A DNA stretch of 64,000 nt from Armillaria gallica (taxonomy: Eukaryota; Basidiomycota; Agaricomycetes; Agaricales; Physalacriaceae). The notes under the pieces were generated by a model. It searched no databases and had not been told where the DNA came from. It saw only the letters and a list, made by a program, of their open reading frames with translations. The stretch is from the NCBI GenBank assembly GCA_037576215.1, contig JBANDB010000009.1, forward strand, positions 1,798,001-1,862,000, written 5' to 3'. Position numbers and translations under genes: made by a program. Shown here one piece after another: positions 1 to 8,975 of the stretch; position 1 is the first letter of the stretch, and the number at the start of each line of letters is the position of its first letter.

Positions 1-754
1 ATGAGCGCAAACGTAACACAGGCGATACCAATGCCGCGCTGGTTCCACCGGGTCACATCCTTTCCAGCGGCAAGGAGAATATCTGAAGATCATCCGATTA
101 TGAATAACTCCACCGGTCGTGAGAATTGCACTGACATTGTCCGAAAACAACAGAGTTTCCTGCTGGCCAAGGCATTGAGGCGGCATAAGCTGCGTACAAA
201 GCAACTGCGAGGTATCGTGGCCTTTGATAGATGTAACTTAGATACGTGAGCTCTCCGCCTGATCGTGGTAGGCCAGTGCCGAATTCGACATATACGGCAA
301 GACCTGAGGCGGCGATGATACCACCAATCACCCACATGAACAATGCCAGACCAACTGATCCGGAACTCGAAAGAATAGTCGAAGGTGTCGCGAAGATACT
401 GTCATTGTGGTGTGAGTCTACTATTATGATGACGGACGGAGCGAGAGTGGTAGCATACCCGGTACCAATGATGCGATTAAAAATGAGAAATACGGCGGAC
501 CATAGGCCAATTGTTCGCCTTTCCGGGGGAACATCGTCGAAAGTTTCCCCATCACGCCCTGAAAAAAAAAAATTAGAAGAAATCCATCGAAGAAAAAGAA
601 GGTACGTACCGGTACTGTCATCCCTCGTCAAAGCAGCGCCAGCGAGTGGATCATGGATTTCTTCTTCTTTGGGCGCATGCTTCACAATGATGGAGCTCTT
701 GAGACTACTATGGGACGGACGGCTCCCCAGAGGCTGTTTAGCATCGCTGGCCAT
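1..754 (-). CDS. MUP1: High-affinity methionine/amino-acid permease (MUP1-like), 5' part only
   Basis: This is the N-terminal part of an LAT/APC-family permease that would import methionine or related amino acids across the plasma membrane. The model is complement(join(<1..82,136..398,459..558,610..754)); all phases agree. The start is the ATG of MASDAKQPLG. After a hydrophilic tail of about 65 residues the first membrane segment reads LWSAVFLIFNRIIGTGIFATPS, which contains the APC-family GTGIF/ATPS signature and only appears after removing the 60 bp intron. FGTGLPRSGGE follows, the second conserved block, then GNSVVFGQYILLAAGKD across the last intron. The C-terminal membrane segments lie outside the window. 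MUP1-type assignment rests on remembered family motifs; another LAT-family specificity is possible. Confidence 0.85.
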
Positions 755-2433
755 TTGAGACTTGAGAAGTGTGGTGTAACAGCCATCGAACAATTTTTTA
801 TGTACTAAGAAGCGAAGTACGCGCTATTCCACGCGTCGATTGCGTGATCGCGAATCATAGTCTGGCCGATTGAGCCCGACTGGCGCGAAGGATCATTATA
901 TGGGCTGAACGCATGGTCAGTGCTTGAGGCCATGTGGCGGACGGAGGCAACTAACGGGGAGCGAGTCTGGGCTACGTACGGCTCAACCTTCGGAGCTTAG
1001 TTTGCTAATGCGGGACATGATGGCGCGATTTTGATGGTATTGACCGGCTCGGAACATGATGCATATGGCTGCATAATAGTGGCTTGGGGACTTGGCAAAT
1101 AAGATGGAGCAAGGCGATGAAACACCCAATACGAGCTGGCGGTAAAGCTACACGTAGATGCTCCCGCGAACTTCGTTTCCTTGCGTTTGATAAAAGCGGT
1201 CATACGGTTTCACACTTACTGCTCCACTCATTTCCTGATGCTGTTCTTGCGTAAATCTATCACAGAAAATTTTCAATTTCGATTTGGCGCTGAGCCGGAG
1301 ACTACAGGAAATACTCTTACCCTGAATTTTCCGCAGAGGTCCAAGGGGGAACTTTCGATTAAACGTACATGAAATGCGAGACCTGGAATAGTCGCCGGCC
1401 GAGGGCATTGGTAGAGAAGCCAGAGCATTACTCACATCCCGCAGGGAACAATGCCGTGTTTCGAAGTCGATGCATATTACGGATAAAGATGCCCGTATTT
1501 ACCAAGTCGTTCACTGCAGTTGATCGCAAGTCGTGCATAGTTCTGGACTTTTTCGATTCGACGCGTCGCGTGAGTGTGACAAGTGTTCGTGATCTGCTGC
1601 CCGTGATCTGTCAGATTTGTGACCAGCGTGTTGGCTGAGAATTGCACCCATAAGGATAAACATCTCACCAAATTACTCGGTTACATAGGTTTACATGTGC
1701 GAGAGAACATGGTACCGGCACCTGTCCAAAGATCAGGCGCTGGCATTCGATTGTGCCGATGCTCGGACTGTATAACTCACAGTGAGAAGGTCATGTTCTG
1801 ACATCCCGAATGGACATGTCTTCTCTTGGCAATTTGTGTGATGGTTTTGACAATGTGTAACAGCAGGTGATACAGGACGATCCAGGACGATCCTGAGACT
1901 CTGGGAACCTGCTAAAATCACCTGCAAGAAATATTTGAACGACTTGAAACAAAACTTATACACCTGATCATTTTCCGGTAGTATTTCGCAAATTCGGTCC
2001 GAGTTTGTTAGACGTGATGAACGATGTTTAGGACTCAGATGGTACACGAAGACTCGTACCTCAAGCTTGCAAAACTCATGTTTTTCGGAACTGGGCCTCC
2101 TGCAACCTTGTGCAAGCCAACAGTTTCCTTAGTAGACCTAGGCTGAACTATGAGTCAACTCTCCGGAGAAGAGAGAAGAACCCACTCAGAGCCCAGCTTG
2201 CAAAGACGCACTTGTCAGTGTAAGACGCCACAGTGTTAACACGCACGTAATTCATAACCCTGTGCCCAATGAAAGAGACACTTAATGTTATATTTTCGTG
2301 AGATAAGTACACGCAAATTCCTAAAAAAATAATAGATTCAAGCAGTCCAAAGTTCAACAAGCGCAATCGACAGCAAGGAACGCAGACACTGAGAAAAAAC
2401 ATACAGATGATACCAGAGACCCCAAGAATCGAC
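755..2433. other. Intergenic, no gene seen
   Basis: This stretch holds the promoter of the permease and the 3' flank of the GATA gene. All reading frames are short and none shows a recognisable domain or a consistent intron pattern. I see no tRNA or clear repeat. Confidence 0.6.
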
Positions 2434-3327
2434 CTATGCCAGTTCGTCTTCCTCTTCGCCCTCGCCACTGCTTTCACCACTGGATGCATCAGCAGTACCA
2501 GAGTTCGTCTTGAGCCGCTTCTTGATCATCTTTGCGTACACCAACCCACACGCATTGCAGAGCGTCCGCGGTCCCAAAGGACCCCGTCGCCATTCAGGCG
2601 TAGAGGTAGCATTACAGCCGAGGCAAACTTGGCCTGTCGACGTAGAATCCTCCTTCTTATCAACACTTTCTTTCGCCTTCGCCTTTTCCTGTTCTTCGCG
2701 TTCCTTCTCAGCGCGAAGTCGTTCTTGCTCTGCACGTTCTCGCTCTCTCTCCTGTTCTCTCTCCCTCTCCCGTTCACGTTCCCTTTCCCTTTCGCGCTCG
2801 CGCTCCCTTTCTCGCTCTCGCTCTTCTTCCAGCTGTCTCTCTTCCCGTTCGCGCTCTCGTTCTCGTTCTCTCTCTCGTGCTTCTTCGTCAGGGCCTCCTA
2901 GTATCGAGGCAGCCGTGGAAGCTGCATCGCAGAGCCTATCCACCTGTGGCTGTGGGGCCTGTGGTGCAAACGCGTCCAAAATCACTCGATATGAATCAAC
3001 AAGCTGCGACGCATATTGTCAGTACGTAGCAAGGGTCCAAGGCGCAGCATATAAGCATACCTTGAGAAAATCAAGACCAGGTGGTGGTGCAGGAGCGGGT
3101 TCCTCTATCCATCGCGGCGCTGCATGTGGAGACGGCTGAGATAACGGCGACGGCTGCTGGTGCGGGGAAGGCTGAGGTGGATGTGGAGAAGGCTGGCGTT
3201 GGTTGTGGTGAGATGATTGGTAAGAGTCGTTGTTCCAGTACTGAGGCGGCGGCGGTGGTGGCGGGTACGCGTACTGGTACGGCTGCTGCCCGTACTGTTG
3301 CCCGTACTCGTAGTGTCCGTGGTACAT
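2434..3327 (-). CDS. GATA-type zinc-finger protein with long Arg/Glu repeat
   Basis: The model is complement(join(2434..3003,3061..3327)), 278 aa. A Tyr/Gln/Pro-rich N-terminus leads into a roughly 60-residue stretch of almost pure Arg-Glu repeats (about residues 130-195), which should form a charged single helix. A GATA finger follows at about residues 216-241: Cys-x2-Cys, 18 residues, Cys-x2-Cys, with TPEWRRGPLGPRTLCNACGL. The 18-residue loop is the white-collar-2/plant spacing rather than the 17-residue loop of nitrogen or iron GATA regulators. The tail is acidic. No PAS domain is encoded, unlike WC-2. The protein should bind GATA sites in the nucleus; its target process is not readable. 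The start is uncertain: an upstream exon could exist, since the frame stays open above the chosen ATG. Confidence 0.8.
2725..2880. repeat. Low-complexity CT/GA-rich tract encoding Arg-Glu repeats
   Basis: A purine/pyrimidine-asymmetric tract (cgctct and ctctcg units on the plus strand) encodes the ER/EREREE repeat of the GATA protein. Unit lengths vary, so it is an imperfect coding repeat likely to expand or contract. Confidence 0.85.
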
Positions 3328-4122
3328 TGCGCCCAGGGCAAACACGGCCAAAGCCGAAGGCAAAAGGTAACCCCGAAATGGCAATTCCCGACGCCATTTG
3401 CCGGACCTACCTGGTTCCGATTTAGCTGAGAATTCAAGTTCAATAATGTACGCTGTGATTCGAGAAAGGTAGTGATGGAAACCAATTCAGTGTTATATTC
3501 ATCTGTAAAGATGTGAATAAAGACTCCCACTGAGGCCCCAGAGCTCCATTCCATGATCTACTCGTCATCATGTGATCATCTACTTTTACTCTGCCAAGTG
3601 CTTCGCATCAATGAATTAATAAGTAGGCAGATTCAAACTCCTGCCATCTCACGGAAAGAAATTTTAGACAGACACAATTGTGTCGGAATGGAATTCATCC
3701 CAATCATTGCCCAGACTGCGAGCATCTTGTCTTAACATCTCACCACCTGTTCACCTCTGTTCACGTGTATGATAATGGCGGCTGTCTATCACACACACCT
3801 CTAAAACAACAGAACAGAACGGATGCCAGGCGTGCGTGGCGGCTGCTTCTGTGCGGTTCCCATCGGTAGCGAACATTAAACGAAGCATGTGCTTCTTGGG
3901 TATTATTTTCGTGATGCTACAACAAAAAAGATGGGAAACGTGTTCTACAGGTCGTTGAAAGGAGAGACAGTAGGTATACATGGTACAACATTGTGTATTA
4001 CACATGGGGGTGTCCCAAATAGAGAGAAAACAACAACCTTGCGTCACAAGTCAGTAGCAAGTCAACGTACAGAAACAATAAGCGCTCACCGAAATCCCAG
4101 AGAAATTTTCATGATCACACCT
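3328..4122. other. Intergenic, no gene seen
   Basis: Probable promoter and 5' leader of the GATA gene plus the 3' flank of the next minus-strand gene. No frame here shows coding character, though an unrecognised first exon of the GATA gene near 3400-3550 cannot be excluded. Confidence 0.5.
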
Positions 4123-5364
4123 TCACCGTAGATTCCGTAGCATCTTGATGACATCTTGCAAGTTATCCCTGTTCCACTCACCGCTCCAACCCTGCGCAGG
4201 CTCTCCCCAGCTGGCACAAGAACTCGAGTCCCGAAAGCTGTGGATGAATGGCGAATCAGGACGGGGTGGAAGCAGGAATGACGGCTCCCTAGTGAACTGG
4301 TGCATAACATGCGTCGGAGACGTAGGCGAATGAGGCGCAGTACTAGGACGCCTAAGCTTCCCATCCCCGTCTGGTGCCCTTCTGAAGAAAAGCGGAGAAT
4401 CCGGACTTCGTAGAAATTTACATGGACCGGGAGAAGTCACCGGCTGAGAAGCCTGGGTGCTGGGAGTCGCGATGCAGAGGTCTCGTATGTTGCGGTTACG
4501 TCTTTCAGACAATGAAGAAGAGGTGTGCGTATTCGGAGGTGAAAGGAGCGTGGATTGGATAGATTGAGTACGCAACGGAGAGGAATCATATGATAGAGAA
4601 CGGCGATGAGAATGGCAAGGCGCGTCTCCGCAGGAAAGGGAAGAGTCATAAGAAGACTGGCGTGAGAGGGATGGACGACGGTTGTTCGAAGTCGTTAGGG
4701 CAGACCGCTTCGGAAGGCGGTTAATTGAGGGTGGTGCATGGGCTAACCACGGTTCTGGTACAACCCTTGGGATAGAGTCGGAAGGTGACGGCGGGGCTGT
4801 AGTTGGTCTCTTCCGAGGCATCGCTGCATCTACAATGATAGGCGATGGACGAGAATGCGTGGAGGAATCATCCGAGGACGATCCAGTAGCCGGATACGAA
4901 GCTATGATCTTCTGCCCCACTGCTAGTGTCTGTGCTTTGACTGGTATGTACAAGCACGGAGGGACTGGGGGAATGTCATCCGACGGCAATGAAGGTGTAT
5001 CAGACCTTTTGCGTCGAATGCCGATGCGACGCAAGAAGGGTTTAAGAGAAATGGAGGACCGAGACGAGCGTGTTGTACATAATGATGGGGCGCGGCTCGA
5101 TATCGACGAAAGAGATGCAGGGGAAACTGAACTCGGGGCAAACGATGTCGGAGATGATTGGCATGAAGACGTGTCGGAGAACGCGACAGCGGGAGGTGCC
5201 TTTGTCTTCTTCGACTTCTTCGGTTTCTTCTCGATTTTGACTAGAGGTTTTGGCTGCTTTGGCTGGCCCATGTCTGGGGCAGCGAAAAAGGAGACAGGTG
5301 AGCGAGGTCGACGAGGGGGCTGCATTGTACTGGTGCGACTTGAGGACGGCATCGCATAATACAC
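4123..5364 (-). CDS. Serine/proline-rich orphan protein, 413 aa
   Basis: This is a single open exon of 413 codons. The protein is rich in Ser, Pro and Arg and has no membrane segment or enzyme motif. A lysine-rich patch (KIEKKPKKSKKTK, about residues 43-55) is a possible nuclear signal. Several runs of the type RRPSLSRQSSYDSS look like kinase sites for basophilic or proline-directed kinases. The last 20 residues (WSGEWNRDNLQDVIKMLRNL) are more ordered, with an amphipathic helix, and are the likeliest conserved part. A TATA-like tatata lies just upstream of the start. I do not recognise the gene; it looks like the regulatory, mostly disordered proteins common in agaricomycetes. Confidence 0.75.
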   Translation of the reverse strand: MYYAMPSSSRTSTMQPPRRPRSPVSFFAAPDMGQPKQPKPLVKIEKKPKKSKKTKAPPAVAFSDTSSCQSSPTSFAPSSVSPASLSSISSRAPSLCTTRSSRSSISLKPFLRRIGIRRKRSDTPSLPSDDIPPVPPCLYIPVKAQTLAVGQKIIASYPATGSSSDDSSTHSRPSPIIVDAAMPRKRPTTAPPSPSDSIPRVVPEPWLAHAPPSINRLPKRSALTTSNNRRPSLSRQSSYDSSLSCGDAPCHSHRRSLSYDSSPLRTQSIQSTLLSPPNTHTSSSLSERRNRNIRDLCIATPSTQASQPVTSPGPCKFLRSPDSPLFFRRAPDGDGKLRRPSTAPHSPTSPTHVMHQFTREPSFLLPPRPDSPFIHSFRDSSSCASWGEPAQGWSGEWNRDNLQDVIKMLRNLR

Positions 5365-6760
5365 CTCCTGACTGGTCAGGATCTGGTATATATACAGTGT
5401 GAAGGGACGTAATAGACTCTATGCGGAACGTACGCACTATTATACTAAATGAATAACGCGCTACCAAGGAGAGGAAGGCATGATGCGATCAAGTTGCGAG
5501 TCGAGATCCGAAGTTAGATCCTAAATCAATAGTCACAGCGAGCCTAGGGAAGAGAATAGGAAGCATGACGCTAACATTTGGTTGATATTCTTTCTAAACA
5601 GCCTTCGGACATGCGAAGCGTCCAACTTGAACAGGTAGGCACAGGCAATTCTGATACACATTCTGTCCCGCCATTGACACCGCGTGCTAGTCGCCGCCTC
5701 GAATCCTGACACCCGATAGGTAGGTCTGTCGACTTCGCTATATTCGACAGACCTATTGGACAAGTATTATTGACCCCGCTTACAACGGTGTCAACAAATG
5801 CGGAGACTTGGCACGTATCACCGATGCACCCATCTGTTTAAGCTATTCTCATAGATCGTCAAAAACGAACCGGTTAAACCTGCCTCAGATTCTCCCTTCC
5901 GGTAGGTCTATACATCCGATCCTTTCCTGGGGGAATGAGAGAAACAAATCATAGATGATCCCACGGCTTTAGAGTTTTATGAGCAAATGGGGTTTTCGAC
6001 GAGCATCCGTGTTGTCGGCAGTCATGGCGTCACAGCTGCTCAAAATTAATTCGAAGCATGCTGGCATTCAGTGCAGAGTCAAAGATATTCCGAGGAGGGG
6101 AGAACGGGCCGAGGGTAATAGCGAAAACTACATCCACCGACAGAAATAGTCAGCAGCCATCAATGCCGCATTTGCCGATGGTCTACCACGGTTCGTGTCG
6201 AAAAATTTTGATTATGTTGATGATCATTCGATGGCGCTGTGTCTGTGACAATCTTTTCTTAATCGCCAAAAGTCCTAGATCGAAGCTTTAGTGAAATGGC
6301 GTTATTTGTAATTTCACAAATGATCGGCTTACATTCAGCTTAGCTGTGTTTCTGGAATCCACTAACAGTTGGGCGGACAAACTAGAAGACAGTCACCGTA
6401 CCACGTCAGGCAATACTTGATCTCCAATACGAGTCACCATAAGCTTTAGCACCTCTGCCATGAAACGATAGATAACGAACCGAGCAAAGAACATACAAAC
6501 GCACCACAGAGACAAGAAAACACCGATAGGGAACCGGGCAACTATCAGACAGATTGAAGTAAATGAATTTTTTGGAGTGGGAACGCTTGTGAAGCGCAGA
6601 AATACATTTGAATGACTAGGCGTCAACTGTACCTAGTACATATGATTCTGTCAAGACATCCTGAATGTATCAGTCGTTGACACGTTTTCATTGGTTGCCG
6701 AAAAGTTGGTCTTTAGAGAAGCAGAAAATGTTGAGTCAGTCATTTGATCACGCCCCCTAC
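5365..6760. other. Intergenic; holds one strong inverted repeat
   Basis: No gene is supported here. The only structure I see is the 12-bp perfect inverted repeat annotated separately. The short frames lack motifs and splice logic. Confidence 0.55.
5721..5755. repeat. Perfect 12-bp inverted repeat (hairpin)
   Basis: TAGGTCTGTCGA (5721-5732) and its exact reverse complement TCGACAGACCTA (5744-5755) flank an 11-nt spacer. It lies in non-coding DNA between two minus-strand genes, too far from either end to be an obvious terminator. Confidence 0.8.
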
Positions 6761-8098
6761 TTACAAATAATCGTCTCTGAATAAAACAGTGTGAGCGACC
6801 GAAGAGGCACAGAAGTCAAGAAATACGTACGTCTCCGCAGTAGTAGTTGTAACCACACCTCTGGCCTTTAGGAGTCTGAAGCTTTCGTTTAAAGTCCTCC
6901 TTAGCTTCTCCAGCTTGTCGCCAGACTCAAAAGAGCCAGGGGCATCCCTATCCGGCACCGTATACCCCCAGCAAACAATGTTCAACGCAAACCATTGCAG
7001 TGCCGTAAGTCTAGAAAGCGTAGAATCCATCTTACGCCAAAGAGGCTTGGCTGTCACCGTTGACACCGCACCTTCCTCGATGAAGTATTTGAAGGTGATG
7101 TCTTCGAGAATCTCTGCCGCACCTATACTGTTTATCCACCAGTCCAAGAGACCCGAACCAGACCCTTCTGATTTATCGTACACCTCAACGACAAGACGCC
7201 GTAGACTACCAACTTTGAGCCGCTGGTAAGCCAACTTTGATGGTAATCGGAATGGGAACGCTATTACAGCATTGTCAGAGATGTTAGATACTGAAGAAGG
7301 TGGAGACGTACATGACTTGATATGGATGATATGGAGGCTTTGAAGCGTGTCGGCGCAAAGCTTTGTCAAAGCTTGCAAACGTTCAATATCTTGTTTGTCA
7401 TGGATGGGAAAAACCAAAGATCGAAGCATCCCAACTGAAACGGGGCATATGCTTGAATTGATGATATTATCCAGTATATCCGTACGTCCGTAGGCGCCGT
7501 CGATGTCTAAATATTCCACTAGAGGTCCAGGAGGGTGCGTGTGCTCACATGGCGCTGTGTGCGTGTACATCAACCCTGAACACGTAAAGGTCTTCAGGGT
7601 CGGCCACGCGCGCGCAAACGCACATAAGTGTTTGAAATCTGCGAAGCGAACACTGTGCAATTCCAGCGAGGTCAACGAGCACGAAAAGATCGACGATAGC
7701 GGCGAGTTGGTGTCGCTGGGAATGGGGCAAAGGATAGAGCTCAGATAGAGGTTTTCGAGATTACTCGCCGCGCGTATTATGGGCTGTAAAAGGGGTTCGT
7801 AGGTGATATCCCAGGCATCACGATTTGGCGTGCTGAAACCACGCCGCAGCTTCAAAGTCCTCATGTTTAAGTGGAGGTGAGGTGATGATTGTATCAGGGA
7901 ATAGAAGGTAACGCATTGGTGCTGATGAGCAAGCGCAACTGTTGAGAACAGATGCACTTGGGCGCGTGGAAGGAAGCGGCGGCAAACCAACGAGCAGGCA
8001 ATTAAAGATGTTGTATCGTCGCAAAGCGTATCAATGATGGCATCGACTATTTCTTGGGGGAAATCAGCAAAAGTTCGCGTCAATATGGCAAGGTCCAT
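6761..8098 (-). CDS. F-box domain protein, 445 aa
   Basis: Single-exon gene for an F-box protein, a presumed substrate adaptor of SCF ubiquitin ligases. The F-box is at about residues 12-53: DFPQEIVDAIIDTL, then TSLIACSLVCRRFLPRAQVHLF, matching the L/P..ii..iL and sLv.ksW/Cr positions. The rest is a degenerate leucine-rich array with recurring L-x-x-L-x-L steps (for example ASNLENLYLSSI, TSLELHSVRF), the usual layout of the large F-box/LRR families in agaricomycetes. No known substrate-specific domain is visible. These families are large and fast evolving, so the target cannot be inferred. Confidence 0.85.
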   Translation of the reverse strand: MDLAILTRTFADFPQEIVDAIIDTLCDDTTSLIACSLVCRRFLPRAQVHLFSTVALAHQHQCVTFYSLIQSSPHLHLNMRTLKLRRGFSTPNRDAWDITYEPLLQPIIRAASNLENLYLSSILCPIPSDTNSPLSSIFSCSLTSLELHSVRFADFKHLCAFARAWPTLKTFTCSGLMYTHTAPCEHTHPPGPLVEYLDIDGAYGRTDILDNIINSSICPVSVGMLRSLVFPIHDKQDIERLQALTKLCADTLQSLHIIHIKSCTSPPSSVSNISDNAVIAFPFRLPSKLAYQRLKVGSLRRLVVEVYDKSEGSGSGLLDWWINSIGAAEILEDITFKYFIEEGAVSTVTAKPLWRKMDSTLSRLTALQWFALNIVCWGYTVPDRDAPGSFESGDKLEKLRRTLNESFRLLKARGVVTTTTAETYVFLDFCASSVAHTVLFRDDYL

Positions 8099-8225
8099 GG
8101 TGGTGAGATGGCGGCAGGATCAGCGAGAGGTAAAAGGGGCCTATACGATCATAAACATTATTTGCGTGGGGAGCCGAGGCTTCGCATGCTGGCGTGTCCC
8201 CTTGGCCGTGACAGCCGGAAAACCA

Positions 8226-8688
8226 CTAGAGCTGTAACCTCCTCAATTCCATCCCCATTTTCCACGTATCCTTACTCTCGCCACCAATTGCGTTCCAAAA
8301 TTGTTTACGGCCTTTGAGAGTCCCCTCGAACAAAATACGGCTGCCTCGAGGCTTCAGACGCTCCACGACAGTTCTCCAACGTGTATAATCCGAAGTGGCT
8401 ACCACGTCCCGTGGTGGCGCTCCGTCAAATATCTCAGGTTCCATTGATATCGACGACCCAATGGAATGACTCCGAGGTATTACCACTCCGTCAGCAGCAT
8501 CCGTATTCGGGACTCCGAGAATGTGATGAGTACACGTTGGCCACCATTCGAACGAGGCGAGGAGGCTTTGGCCCAGAAGGTGACCTATACAGCAAGGCCA
8601 GAACGTCCCCTGAGCTTATTTGCCCCTTGAAAAATACCGAGCCTGAATTTACCTTACGTATCCAGGTTTCCATTGATGAAGCCAGCAT
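8226..8688 (-). CDS. Small orphan protein (129 aa), two exons
   Basis: The model is complement(join(8226..8584,8658..8688)); the length is divisible by three. A 73 bp GT(AAGG)-(TAT)AG intron joins MLASSMETWI to RHLLGQSLLASFEWW, keeping one frame to LRRLQL-stop. Third-position G/C preference in the second exon looks coding. No domain is recognised; two aromatic-rich patches (FEWWPTC, TRWRTVVERLKPRGSRILFEG) are the only notable parts. A competing 193-codon frame runs on the opposite strand over the same DNA (8381-8962); I prefer the minus strand because of codon bias and the clean intron, but only weakly. It ends 128 bp before the start of the downstream F-box gene. Confidence 0.4.
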
Positions 8689-8975
8689 TATTGTTTGCTT
8701 TGCTCCTATCCCAGATCAGTATCGCCTACTCGCGTTGAAGGAGCCATGCGAATTCTCACTGTGTAAGCAAGAAATTGACATCGCGGTGGTGGGAGATTTG
8801 TGGAAAGACTTTCGGCAAATTCCGAGGATTTTATTTCCTGTCCCCAAGAAAAACAAAAAAGCAAGAGTAAAGAGAAACTGTCTACCGAAGAACAGCCGCG
8901 ACACTTGGTACAAATACAAATGGTTTATGAAACATCAATACCAAATACAAGTCACAACCTAATAGAACGTCCGTG

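Noticed and set aside
8381..8962. 193-codon open frame on the plus strand
   Set aside because: No domain, poor codon bias, and it overlaps the minus-strand two-exon model and the end of the transcription-factor gene; likely a shadow.
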